Source of the DNA: Burkholderiales bacterium
Lineage (GTDB): Bacteria; Pseudomonadota; Gammaproteobacteria; Burkholderiales; Burkholderiaceae_E
Length of the DNA stretch: 64,000 bases
Direction of reading: 5' to 3'
NCBI GenBank assembly: GCA_026399835.1
Contig: JAPLQE010000064.1
Location: 46,700-110,699 of the forward strand
Shown: positions 34,223 through 42,133 of the stretch, in pieces
Layout of the letters: every line of letters starts with the position of its first letter
Position numbering within the stretch: position 1 is the first letter of the stretch
Program-made: the position numbers and the translations under genes
The notes under the pieces: model-generated
The model's input: the letters and a program-made list of their open reading frames with translations, nothing else
Databases searched by the model: none
What the model was told of the DNA's origin: nothing

Positions 34223-35352
34223 GCGGCCTCCATCACCAGGCTGACGTGCGAGGACAGCACGCCGCCGTCGCCGTGCAGCAGCGCCACGCCCGCACGCCGC
34301 GCCTGGCGCTCGCCGGCGCGACCGGTCATCTGCAGGTGGGTCTCGGCGAGGTGCGCCATCGCACCGGCCACGCCGCAGTGCCCGTACGACAGCAGCCCGC
34401 CGTGGGTGTTCAGCGGCAGCGCGCCGTCGAGCTCGAAGTGCCCGTCGCGCGCGAGCGTCCCGGAGCCGCCGCGCGGCGCCAGGCCGATCTCCTCGAGCAG
34501 CAGCGCCAGCGTGACGGTGAAGCTGTCGTAGATCGCGCCGTATTCGACGTCGGCGAGCGTGCGTCCGGCGGCCTCGAGCGCACGCGCGCTCGAGCGCCCG
34601 GCACCAAAGGTGGTGAGGTCGGGCGCGGCGCTGACGTGCTGCGAGGTGTGGACCTGGGTCGCGGCGCGGATCGCGACCGGTGCGAGCACGCCCGGTTCGC
34701 GGCCGATGACCACCGCGCAGCCGCCGTCGGAGACGGGGCAGCAATCCAGCATCTTGAGCGGCGTGGCGATCGGGCGCGAGGCGAGCACGTCGGCGGCGGT
34801 GATCGGCTCGCGGAAGTGGGCGCCCGGGTGCCGCACCGCGTTGCGGCGCATCAGCGCGGCGAGCTCGGCGAAGTCGGCCTCGGTGGTGCCGTGCTCGCGC
34901 ATGTAGCGCGAGGCCACCAGCCCGTAGTAGGCGGGGATGGTGGGCCCGAGCGGCACCTCGTAGACCGGATGGCCCGACTGCGCGAGCGCCTGGATCGACG
35001 CGTCGCGGCTCTGTCCGGTCATGCGGTTCTCGCCGCCCACCACCAGCACCCGGCGCGCGGCCCCCGAATCGACCAGCAGGTGGGCGAGCATGGTCATCGC
35101 GAAGCCGGTCGCGCCGCCCACCTGCACCGCGTGCGCGTAGGTCGGCTTCAGGCCGAAGTGCTCGGCGAAGACGGTGGCCAGCATGATGTGCGGCATGGTC
35201 GTCGCGTAGCCGCAGATCAGCCCGTCGACGTCGCCGCGCTCCAGGCCCGCGTCGGCGAGCGCCGCGGCCGCGGCCTCGCTCATCAGGTCGAGCGTGGTGC
35301 GCCCCTCGTGGCGGCCGAAGCGGGTCAGGCCGCTGCCCAGCAGGTAGCTCAT
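34219..35352 (-). CDS. SCP2-type thiolase-family protein
   Basis: 377 residues, thiolase fold of the lipid-transfer branch. QVGGATGFAMTMLAHLL near residue 78 occupies the position where classical thiolases have the acylating cysteine; here that region reads GGAT and no Cys is visible. DCCPVSDGGCAVVIG near 200, GAIYDSFTVTLALLLEEIG near 270 and NTHGGLLSYGHCGVAGAMAH near 320 are well conserved, and the HCG motif keeps His and Cys. Such proteins cleave beta-ketoacyl-CoA or aldol-type adducts together with a DUF35 subunit. Overlaps of 4 bp on both sides (IclR upstream, DUF35 downstream) fix it in the operon. Confidence 0.87.
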   Translation of the reverse strand: MSYLLGSGLTRFGRHEGRTTLDLMSEAAAAALADAGLERGDVDGLICGYATTMPHIMLATVFAEHFGLKPTYAHAVQVGGATGFAMTMLAHLLVDSGAARRVLVVGGENRMTGQSRDASIQALAQSGHPVYEVPLGPTIPAYYGLVASRYMREHGTTEADFAELAALMRRNAVRHPGAHFREPITAADVLASRPIATPLKMLDCCPVSDGGCAVVIGREPGVLAPVAIRAATQVHTSQHVSAAPDLTTFGAGRSSARALEAAGRTLADVEYGAIYDSFTVTLALLLEEIGLAPRGGSGTLARDGHFELDGALPLNTHGGLLSYGHCGVAGAMAHLAETHLQMTGRAGERQARRAGVALLHGDGGVLSSHVSLVMEAA

Positions 35353-36179
35353 CGCATCGTCTCCGCGGCATGGGCCGTGTCGCGCCCGAGCGCGCGGGCG
35401 AGCACCGGTCGCTGCGCCGCCTGGGCGACCGGGTTGGGCGACAGCGCCTCGGCCGCCTCGCGCAGCGCCGAGACCAGCATGTCGAGCCGCTCGACGATCC
35501 GCTCGTTGAGCGCGGCGATACTGAGCGCGCCGACCGGTCGGCCGTCGGTGCCGAGGATCGGCATCGCCACGCCGCCCATGCGCTCGACCACCACGTCGAG
35601 CAGCACCGCGAAGCCCTGCCGGCGCGACTCGGCGACCTTCGCGCGCAGGAGCGCCTCGTCGATGCGCGGATAGCGCTCGGCGATCCGCGGCATCGACTCG
35701 GCGAGCAGCGCCTCGACCTCGCCCTCGGGCAGCCACGCGAGCAGCGCGAGGCTGCCGGCGCCGACCCCGAGCGGGCGGCGGCTGCCGACCTCGAGGTAGT
35801 TGGCACGGATCGGGTACGCGCCGAACTCGCGGTCGACGCAGACCGCCTCGGCGCCGCTGCGCACCGACAGCAGCACAGTGTCGCCGCACAGCGTCGCCAG
35901 CCGCATCAGCCAGGGCCGCGCGCGGTCGCGCAGGTCGTCGCGCCCCTGCGAGGCCAGGCCCATCAGCGTCGCGTGCTCGCCCAGCCGGTAGCGCTTGCTG
36001 TCCTCGTCGCGCTCGACGAAGCCCTCCTCGGCGAGGGACTCGAGCAGCCGCAGCACCGTCGCCTTGTTCAGGCCGGTGGCCGCGGCGATGTCCGCCAGGC
36101 GCAGCGCCTCGGGCACCGACAGCGCGCGCAGGATCCGGCAGACCTTCTGGACCGAGGACGTGTCGGAGGCTTTCGGCAT
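35349..36179 (-). CDS. IclR-family transcriptional regulator
   Basis: 276 residues. A winged HTH fills the N-terminus (LRLADIAAATGLNKATVLRLLESLAE written in parts: LADIAAATGL, NKATVLRLLESL), followed by the IclR effector domain (GDTVLLSVRSGAEAVCVDRE; RRPLGVGAGSLALLAWL; FAVLLDVVVERMGGVAMPIL). IclR proteins sense small organic acids and repress or activate a neighbouring catabolic operon. Unusually it is inside the operon, 10 bp after the cyclase gene and overlapping the thiolase by 4 bp, so it is co-transcribed with its likely targets. A perfect palindrome at 41888-41906, across the operon's first codons, is a candidate operator. Confidence 0.92.
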   Translation of the reverse strand: MPKASDTSSVQKVCRILRALSVPEALRLADIAAATGLNKATVLRLLESLAEEGFVERDEDSKRYRLGEHATLMGLASQGRDDLRDRARPWLMRLATLCGDTVLLSVRSGAEAVCVDREFGAYPIRANYLEVGSRRPLGVGAGSLALLAWLPEGEVEALLAESMPRIAERYPRIDEALLRAKVAESRRQGFAVLLDVVVERMGGVAMPILGTDGRPVGALSIAALNERIVERLDMLVSALREAAEALSPNPVAQAAQRPVLARALGRDTAHAAETMR

Positions 36180-36189
36180 TGCGGTGGGG

Positions 36190-37248
36190 TCAGACGGTGG
36201 CGATCGGGGTCGCGGGCGAGCCGACGGCGCCGGGCAGGCGCAGCGGCGGCGCGGTGAGCAGGAAGCGGCTGCGGCCGTTCGCGCGCAGCCACTCGGCCAG
36301 CGGCGTCAGGTGCCAGAGCTCGCCCAGGTGCACGCCGAGCTTGAAGAGGCAGTGCTCGTGCAGCGGCAGCGTGGCGCAGCACGCGTCGGCCGGCTGCGAG
36401 GTGGCCGGGTGCGCCTCGACCGCGTAGTTGTCCGCGGCGAGGATCGCCAGCCCGCTGTCGGTGATCCACTGCAGCAGCTTCGGGTCGCGGCCGTCGAGCA
36501 CCGCGCAGGCGCCGTGCAGCACCTCGGGGTCGGGCTTGCCGGCCATCTCCAGCACGCGCTGCGCGAAGCCGGTGTGCAGCAGCACCATGTCGCCGCGCTC
36601 GACCTCGACGCGGTCGGCCTCCATCGCACGCATCAGCAGGTCGTAGCCCACCGCCGTCCGCGCGTCGCCATAGTGCGCGCGCAGGTCGATCAGCACGCCG
36701 CGCCCCTGCAGGCCGTGCGCCGCCATGTTCTCCACGCCGAGCGCCTTCGCCCCGGAGGTGGTCTTCGGGCCCGGGCCCGCGTCGGACGCGTCGCTCGGCC
36801 CGAAGATGTGGAAGCCGCCGCGGTAGCCGTTGTAGAAGACCGGCTCGGGCAGGCCGTCGCCGTTGGCGTCGAACATCGAGCCGACGTGCGCGAAGCTGTC
36901 CCACTGCGTCGAGTACTGAAGCGTCAGCACGACGATGTCGTCGCAGACGACGTCGCTGTGGTTCGGGTTGTCGTCCGAGAGCCGGTAGACCATGTTCGGC
37001 CGGCCGTTGCGGATCGTGGGCCGCAGGATCGGCGGGTTGCGGCGCGGATTCAGCGCGTTGCCCCCGGGCAGGTCGAGCGGCAGCGACAGGCAGAAGGTAC
37101 GACCCTCGCGGACCTCGGCCACGCCCTGGCGCACCTTATCGGGGGTCAGCAGGTTCAGGCGGCCGAGCTGGTCGTCGGGGCCGAACTCGCCCCAGTTCGA
37201 GCCGTCGGGGCGGCGCACCCAGCGCGGGGGGGTGGCGTCGGTGCTCAT
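36190..37248 (-). CDS. Cyclase-family metal hydrolase (kynurenine formamidase-like)
   Basis: 352 residues. The metal site is QYSTQWDSFAHVGSMFD near residue 110, an HxGxxxD variant of the family's HxGTHxDxP, with later ligands in EAHPATSQPADACC and LPLHEHCLFKLGVHLGE near 300. Family members hydrolyse formylkynurenine, isatin or cyclic esters and amides, and longer ones of this type are common in aromatic and terpene catabolic clusters. It overlaps LivF by 4 bp and precedes IclR by 10 bp. A ring-opening or ester-cleaving role early in the pathway is plausible (inference). Confidence 0.83.
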   Translation of the reverse strand: MSTDATPPRWVRRPDGSNWGEFGPDDQLGRLNLLTPDKVRQGVAEVREGRTFCLSLPLDLPGGNALNPRRNPPILRPTIRNGRPNMVYRLSDDNPNHSDVVCDDIVVLTLQYSTQWDSFAHVGSMFDANGDGLPEPVFYNGYRGGFHIFGPSDASDAGPGPKTTSGAKALGVENMAAHGLQGRGVLIDLRAHYGDARTAVGYDLLMRAMEADRVEVERGDMVLLHTGFAQRVLEMAGKPDPEVLHGACAVLDGRDPKLLQWITDSGLAILAADNYAVEAHPATSQPADACCATLPLHEHCLFKLGVHLGELWHLTPLAEWLRANGRSRFLLTAPPLRLPGAVGSPATPIATV

Positions 37249-38009
37249 GCTCGCGTCTCCTCGTGACGGGCGTCGCCGCCCAGGTACACCTGCCGCACCA
37301 GCTCGCCGTCGCGCAGCGCCTCGGCCGGCGCGCTGACCGGGATGCGGCCGGTCTCGACGATGTAGCCCCAGTGCGCATGGCGCAGGGCCTTCTCCACCAG
37401 CTGCTCCACCAGCAGGATCGCGAGGCCGTCCGCGCAGAGCTGCGCGGCGACGCCGAGGATCCGGTCGATGACGATCGGCGCCAGCCCCCCGGAGGGCTCG
37501 TCGAGCATCAGCAGCCGCGGTTCGCCGATCACGCCCTGCGCGACCGCGAGGATCTGCTGCTGGCCGCCCGACAGCCGCGAGGCCATCTGCTGGCGCCGCT
37601 CGGCGAGCTCGGGGAACAGCGCGTAGATGCGATCGAGCTTGCCGCGGTCGCCGCGCGGCGCCTTGGCGTACGTGCCGATCAGCAGGTTGTCCTCGACCGA
37701 CAGCGTCTGGAACACGCGGTGGCCCTCGAGCACCTGGATGATCCCGGCCTGCACCGTCTCGCGCGGCGTGGCCGCGCTCAGGTCGCGCCCCTCGAAGCTC
37801 ACCGTGCCCGAGCGCTTGGGGATCAGCCCGGAGACGGCGTGCAGGATCGTGCTCTTGCCGGCGCCGTTGCGCCCCAGGACCACGACGAACTCGCCGGCAC
37901 GCACGTCGAAGGAGACGTCGCGCACCACCTCGGCCTTGCCGTACGCGACCCGCAGGCCCCGCACGTCGAGCAGCACCTTCTCCGGCCGCTGCGTCGGTGT
38001 CGTGCTCAT
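37245..38009 (-). CDS. Branched-chain-type ABC importer ATPase, LivF-like
   Basis: 254 residues. Walker A LGRNGAGKSTILHA near residue 43, Q-loop, signature RLSGGQQQILAVAQG near 145, Walker B RLLMLDEPSGGLAP and the switch region LVEQLV are intact. LivF-type sequence around FETLSVEDNL is read here as FQTLSVEDNLLIGTYA. It lies 3 bp after livG and overlaps the cyclase gene by 4 bp. It would energise import of the operon's substrate together with the LivG-like ATPase. Confidence 0.92.
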   Translation of the reverse strand: MSTTPTQRPEKVLLDVRGLRVAYGKAEVVRDVSFDVRAGEFVVVLGRNGAGKSTILHAVSGLIPKRSGTVSFEGRDLSAATPRETVQAGIIQVLEGHRVFQTLSVEDNLLIGTYAKAPRGDRGKLDRIYALFPELAERRQQMASRLSGGQQQILAVAQGVIGEPRLLMLDEPSGGLAPIVIDRILGVAAQLCADGLAILLVEQLVEKALRHAHWGYIVETGRIPVSAPAEALRDGELVRQVYLGGDARHEETRA

Positions 38010-38012
38010 CGC

Positions 38013-38837
38013 TCAGGCCCCCAGGTAGACACGGATGACCTCCGGGTCGGTGCGCACCTCGTCGGGAGTGCCGTGCCGGATGGTCTTGCCGACGTCGAGC
38101 GCGGTGACCCGGTCGCAGACGCGGAAGACGAAGTCGGTGTGATGCTCGACCAGCAGCACGCCGATGCCCGCGTCGCGCATCGTGCGCACGATGTCGCCGA
38201 GGTGATCGATCTCGTCGTTCGACAGGCCGCCGGCCGGCTCGTCGAGCATGATGAAGCGCGGACGCATCGCCAGGCCCCGCGCGATCTCGAGGAAGCGCTG
38301 CTCGGCGTGCTCGAGCAGGTTGGCACGACGTGCGATCGCGTGGCCCAGGCCGATGCCGTGCAGCAGCTCGGTCGCGCGCTCGCGGACCTCGGCATCCTCG
38401 CGGCCGGCGCGCGGCAGGCCGAGCGCGGTGTCGAGGAAGCCCGCGCGGGCGTGGACCCAGCCGCCGAGCATCGCGTTCTCGAGCACCGAGAGCGTGGGCA
38501 GCAGGCGCGGCTTCTGGAAGGTGCGCGCGATGCCGAGCGTCGCGCGCCGCTGCACCGAGGCCGCCTCCAGCCGCTCGGCGCCGAGCGTCACCGAGCCGGA
38601 GGTCGGCTCGTAGTAGCCCGACAGCATGTTGAGCATCGTCGTCTTGCCGCTGCCGTTCGGGCCGATGAGGCCGTGCACCTCGCCGGGCCGCAGCTCGATC
38701 GACACATGGTCGAGCGCGACCAGCCCGCCGAAGGTCTTGGTGACGTCGACGGCGCGCAGCGGGTCGCCGCCGTGCGCGTCGCTGCACGCGGCTGCCGCCG
38801 CGCCGGCGGGCGCAGCGGACGTGGCGAGGCCGCTCAT
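38013..38837 (-). CDS. Branched-chain-type ABC importer ATPase, LivG-like, atypical signature
   Basis: 274 residues. Walker A GLIGPNGSGKTTMLNM and Walker B PRFIMLDEPAGGLSND are normal, and the typical LivG insert (LGIARTFQKPRLLPTL) is present. The ABC signature, usually LSxGE/QQR, reads LLEHAEQRFLEIARG, so the Ser and Gly that contact ATP are missing. That would make one of the two ATP sites degenerate, as in asymmetric ABC ATPases. ATG 38837 overlaps the LivM stop as ATGA. An extended N-terminus of about 25 residues rich in Ala precedes the domain. Confidence 0.88.
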   Translation of the reverse strand: MSGLATSAAPAGAAAAACSDAHGGDPLRAVDVTKTFGGLVALDHVSIELRPGEVHGLIGPNGSGKTTMLNMLSGYYEPTSGSVTLGAERLEAASVQRRATLGIARTFQKPRLLPTLSVLENAMLGGWVHARAGFLDTALGLPRAGREDAEVRERATELLHGIGLGHAIARRANLLEHAEQRFLEIARGLAMRPRFIMLDEPAGGLSNDEIDHLGDIVRTMRDAGIGVLLVEHHTDFVFRVCDRVTALDVGKTIRHGTPDEVRTDPEVIRVYLGA

Positions 38838-39829
38838 CGCCCCTCCCGGATCGCACGGGCGAGGCGCGGCAGGTCGGGCCGCACCGGCACGCTCTCGAGC
38901 TTGCGCGGCCGGAAGCGTTCGGCCAGCACCTCGAACAGCCGGCCGATGCCCTCGGGCACCACCAGCACGACCAGCAGCAGCATCAGCCCATAGAAGAAGT
39001 TGCCGAGCTTGGCCAGCGGCGAGACCAGCTCCGGCAGCGCGGTGAGCACCACCACGCCGAGGAAGGGCCCCAGGATGCTGCCGCGCCCGCCGATGATGAT
39101 GCAGACGAAGAAGAACATGCTGAGCTCGAAGTGGAAGGTGTCCGGCGTGATGTAGCTCTGCAGCGAGGCGAACAGCGCGCCGCCCACGCCCGCGGCCACG
39201 CCGCTGAACAGGAAGGCGACCAGCTTCGCGCGGAACACCGGCACGCCCACCGCCTGTGCGGTGACCACGCTGTCGCGGATCGCGATCAGCCCGCGGCCCT
39301 GCATGCGTCGCGCGACGTTCCAGGTGAGCCAGGTGACGACCGCGGCGGCGGCGGCCACCAGGTAGTAGAAGCCGGCCGGCGTGTCGAAGGGCGCCGGAAA
39401 GCCCGGCACCGCCAGTCCGATGCCGCCGCCGGTGAGCTCGCCCTGCGCGAGCACGAACTCGCCGACGATGAGCGACACCGCCATGGTGGCCATCGCGAAG
39501 TAGAAGCCCGGCAGCCGCAGCGACGGCAGCCCGAGCAGCAGGCCCGCGAAGCCGCAGAGCGCGCCGGCACCGGCGACCGCGAGCGCCGGATGCACGCCGG
39601 CCTTGCCGGCGAGGATCGCGAACGCGTAGGCGCCGATCGACAGCAGCCCGACATGACCGATCGACAGCTGCCCGCTGTAGCCGATCACCAGGTTCAGGCC
39701 GCCGATCAGCACCCAGTAGGCGGCGATCAGCGTGGCCAGGTGCAGCTGGTACTGGTCGCCCGCCCACATCGGCAGGGTGAGCGCCGCGATGGCGAAGACG
39801 GCGGAGACGGCGGTGCGCTTGGTGTCCAT
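38834..39829 (-). CDS. Branched-chain-type ABC importer permease, LivM-like
   Basis: 331 residues with about nine hydrophobic helices. GGLNLVIGYSGQLSIGHVGL near residue 45 is the family signature, and the EAA-like loop RDSVVTAQAVGVPVFRAKL near 190 couples to the ATPases. FFVCIIIGGRGSILGPFLG near 250 is also characteristic. ATG 39829 follows livH by 11 bp; its stop overlaps livG by 4 bp. The charged C-terminal tail is cytoplasmic. Confidence 0.92.
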   Translation of the reverse strand: MDTKRTAVSAVFAIAALTLPMWAGDQYQLHLATLIAAYWVLIGGLNLVIGYSGQLSIGHVGLLSIGAYAFAILAGKAGVHPALAVAGAGALCGFAGLLLGLPSLRLPGFYFAMATMAVSLIVGEFVLAQGELTGGGIGLAVPGFPAPFDTPAGFYYLVAAAAAVVTWLTWNVARRMQGRGLIAIRDSVVTAQAVGVPVFRAKLVAFLFSGVAAGVGGALFASLQSYITPDTFHFELSMFFFVCIIIGGRGSILGPFLGVVVLTALPELVSPLAKLGNFFYGLMLLLVVLVVPEGIGRLFEVLAERFRPRKLESVPVRPDLPRLARAIREGR

Positions 39830-39840
39830 CGGGCGCCTCC

Positions 39841-40701
39841 TCAGACCGGCCGCACGTTGCGCGAGCCGAGCAGCCCTTCGGGCCGCACCAGCAGCACCAC
39901 CATCAGCAGGCCGACCGCGATCGTCTGCTGGTACTCGCCGCCGAAGAAGTAGCTGGCGAAGGCGTTCAGCAGCCCGAGCGCGAAGCCGCCGATCAGCGCC
40001 CCGGTGTTCGAGCCCAGACCGCCCACCGCGAGCGCGATGAAGCCGTTGAGCGTGAGCGTCATGCCGAGCGCGAAGTAGGCGAAGGTGAGCTGCCCGGCCG
40101 CGAAGCCGGTGAGCCCGCCGAGCGCGCCGGCGAGCACGTAGGACGCGACGCGGATCCGGTCGGTCGAGACGCCCCGCGCACGCGCAGCGAACGCATCCTC
40201 CGACATCGCGACGAAGAGCTTCCCGTACATCGTGCGCGAGTAGAAGAACTCGAGCCCGACCGCCATCACCACCGCGAGCGCGACCGGCAGCCAGAACTTC
40301 TGGTCGGCCAGGCCGGCGGTGAAGTCCTGCGGGATCAGCCGCGGGAAGGGCCGGGGCTCGGTGCCCCACCACAGCCCCACCGCCTGCTGGATCATGGTCG
40401 CGACCGCCAGCGTCGACAGCAGCCACAGGTGCTCGTCGCTGCGCGCGAGCACCCGCCGGATCGCGACCACGTCGGTCAGCCAGCCGAACAGCGCACCGAC
40501 CGCCACCCCGGTGAACAGCCCCAGCCACCACGGCAGCCCGAGCCCGGAGATCGCATAGGCGCCGAAGACGCCCCCCAGCATCGGGATGTGGCCGGTGGTG
40601 ACCGACAGCACCTTCGAGGTGGAGAACATCACGTTGTAGACCAGCGCCGTCGCCGCGAACAGCGCGCCGGTGGCCAGCCCCGAGACGATCACGAACAGCA
40701 T
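39841..40701 (-). CDS. Branched-chain-type ABC importer permease, LivH-like
   Basis: 286 residues, about eight hydrophobic helices. SDEHLWLLSTLAVATMIQ, MYGKLFVAMSEDAFAARARG (the ATPase-coupling loop near 165) and NGFIALAVGGLGSNTGALIG near 225 match LivH. It starts 21 bp after the binding-protein stop. With LivM it forms the membrane channel of the importer. Confidence 0.92.
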   Translation of the reverse strand: MLFVIVSGLATGALFAATALVYNVMFSTSKVLSVTTGHIPMLGGVFGAYAISGLGLPWWLGLFTGVAVGALFGWLTDVVAIRRVLARSDEHLWLLSTLAVATMIQQAVGLWWGTEPRPFPRLIPQDFTAGLADQKFWLPVALAVVMAVGLEFFYSRTMYGKLFVAMSEDAFAARARGVSTDRIRVASYVLAGALGGLTGFAAGQLTFAYFALGMTLTLNGFIALAVGGLGSNTGALIGGFALGLLNAFASYFFGGEYQQTIAVGLLMVVLLVRPEGLLGSRNVRPV

Positions 40702-40722
40702 GGGAAGACCCGCCTCGGCGCT

Positions 40723-41907
40723 TCAGCGCGCCACTTTGAAGCTGCCGTCCTTGAACGTGTTGGCCACGTTCGCCACCATTCCGCTGTCCGGGAAGCCGTC
40801 GTGCTTGGTCGGGCCCCAGGTGTAGGTCGCGTAGACGCCCTTGAAGTTCTTCGTGTTCTCGAGGACCTTCTGGATCGCGGCCGGATCGGTGGAGCCCGCG
40901 GTCTTGATCGCATGCTCGATGATCTTCACGCAGTCGTAGCCCATCGCCACCCACCAGAAGAGGATGTCGATCTCGCCGCCGCCGGGGGCGAGCTTGGCGC
41001 GCACCTTGTCGACCAGCTGCTGGGTCTGCGCCGGCAGCTTCCCGTCGTCGCCGAACGAAGTGCTGGTGTAGCCCGAGCCGTAGGTGTTGGCCCAGTACTC
41101 GGGCTTGTTCAGCAGCTTGCGGATCTGCGCGGCCATGAGCGCCGGGTGGCCCACGACCGGCACGTCCCAGCCCATGTCGCCACGGGCATTCAACAGCCGC
41201 CCGAGCAGGCCGGTGGCCGCCGACCACGGCATGATCACGTCGGCCCCGGCCGCGCGCGCCTTCTGCAGCTCGTCGGTCAGGTCGGTCTTGTTCGGGTCGA
41301 TCAGCACCGTGTAGACCGGCTTGATGCCGGCGGACTCGAGCAGCGTGTTCGCGGTGCGCGCGCTCGCGGTGCCGTAGCCGGTGGTGTCGCCGATCACCGC
41401 CACCTTGGTGCGCTTGAGCTTCTTGAGCGCGTAGTCGTTCGCGGTCGAGATCCACTGCGTGTTGGTGTTGATCACCCGGAACGCGCGCGGGTAGCGGATC
41501 GGGTCGATCAGCTCCTCGAGCGCGCCGATCACCAGGTTCGGCACGCCGGCCTTGGCCAGGATCGGCGTGGCGCCGAGGCCCTCGCCCGAGTTCACCGGGC
41601 CGATCACGAAGTGCACCTTCTCCTGGAAGGCCAGCTGCTGCGCGAAGTTGACCGCCTTGGTCGGGTCGCCCGCGGTGTCGCGGGTGAGCAGCTCGATCTT
41701 GCGGCCGTTGATGCCGCCGGCCGCGTTGATCTCCTCGACGGCGAGCTGCACGCCCTGGTTCTCGGCGATGGCGGCCGATGACAGCGGGCCGGTCAGCGAC
41801 GACAGCCAGCCGACCTTGATGGTGTTCTGGGCGCCCGCGACACCGGCTGCACCGGCCAGGGCGAGGCCGGCGAGCAGTTTCGGAAGCTGTTTCAATGTAT
41901 GAAACAT
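40723..41907 (-). CDS. Branched-chain-type ABC importer substrate-binding protein
   Basis: 394 residues, periplasmic type I binding protein (LivK/Peripla_BP_6). The signal peptide ends near AGVAGAQ (residue 25). The mature start IKVGWLSSLTGPLSSAA and the hinge blocks INAAGGINGRKIELLTRD and IGPVNSGEGLGATPILAK are typical. ATG 41907 has AGGAG at good spacing (on the minus strand); the longer open frame to 41946 has none. This is the first gene of the 14-gene operon. Its first six codons lie inside a perfect palindrome. Ligand unknown, probably the carboxylate or aromatic compound degraded by the downstream enzymes. Confidence 0.92.
   Translation of the reverse strand: MFHTLKQLPKLLAGLALAGAAGVAGAQNTIKVGWLSSLTGPLSSAAIAENQGVQLAVEEINAAGGINGRKIELLTRDTAGDPTKAVNFAQQLAFQEKVHFVIGPVNSGEGLGATPILAKAGVPNLVIGALEELIDPIRYPRAFRVINTNTQWISTANDYALKKLKRTKVAVIGDTTGYGTASARTANTLLESAGIKPVYTVLIDPNKTDLTDELQKARAAGADVIMPWSAATGLLGRLLNARGDMGWDVPVVGHPALMAAQIRKLLNKPEYWANTYGSGYTSTSFGDDGKLPAQTQQLVDKVRAKLAPGGGEIDILFWWVAMGYDCVKIIEHAIKTAGSTDPAAIQKVLENTKNFKGVYATYTWGPTKHDGFPDSGMVANVANTFKDGSFKVAR
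41888..41906. promoter_or_regulatory. Perfect palindrome over the operon's first codons, candidate operator
   Basis: TGTTTCA (41888-41894), 5-base spacer, TGAAACA (41900-41906): a perfect 7-bp inverted repeat, AT-rich against a background above 70% GC. It covers the start of the binding-protein gene. IclR-type regulators bind short palindromes of this size, and an IclR gene lies in the operon, but no binding is shown by sequence alone. Confidence 0.5.
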
Positions 41908-41954
41908 GATGTCTCCTCTGTCGTTATGGGTGCCGCTTTGCAGCACTTTGGAGT

Positions 41955-41970
41955 TTCAATCGTGGTTGAA
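41955..41970. promoter_or_regulatory. Second dyad TTCAA-N6-TTGAA upstream of the operon
   Basis: TTCAA (41955-41959) and TTGAA (41966-41970) separated by six bases; extended imperfectly to GTTTCAA and TTGAAC. The core TTCAA resembles that of the palindrome about 65 bp away, so the pair may be two operator copies flanking the promoter. Confidence 0.35.
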
Positions 41971-42121
41971 CCGGCGATACTTGTCAACGCGGGACGGTGA
42001 TTCGAGCGCGGTCCGCGGCGCGGCGCATCGCCGGCCCGGCGCGGCCGGGCGCGTGCAGGCGATGCCCTACACTGGCGGCTTCGCCGTGTCCCGCAGGGAC
42101 GCCCGCGATCGCCCCCCCGCC

Positions 42122-42125
42122 GGAG
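42122..42125 (+). promoter_or_regulatory. Ribosome site selecting the TTG start at 42134
   Basis: GGAG eight bases before TTG 42134. The protein then begins SLTLAALNAASPAEF, the usual UraD start, whereas the upstream ATG at 42062 would add 24 residues with no homology and no ribosome site. Confidence 0.55.
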
Positions 42126-42133
42126 CCCCTCTC

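Noticed and set aside
34219..35889. Longer thiolase reading frame extending into the IclR gene
   Set aside because: The upstream residues are shadow composition; ATG 35352 with the ATGA overlap to the IclR stop fits the thiolase N-terminus.
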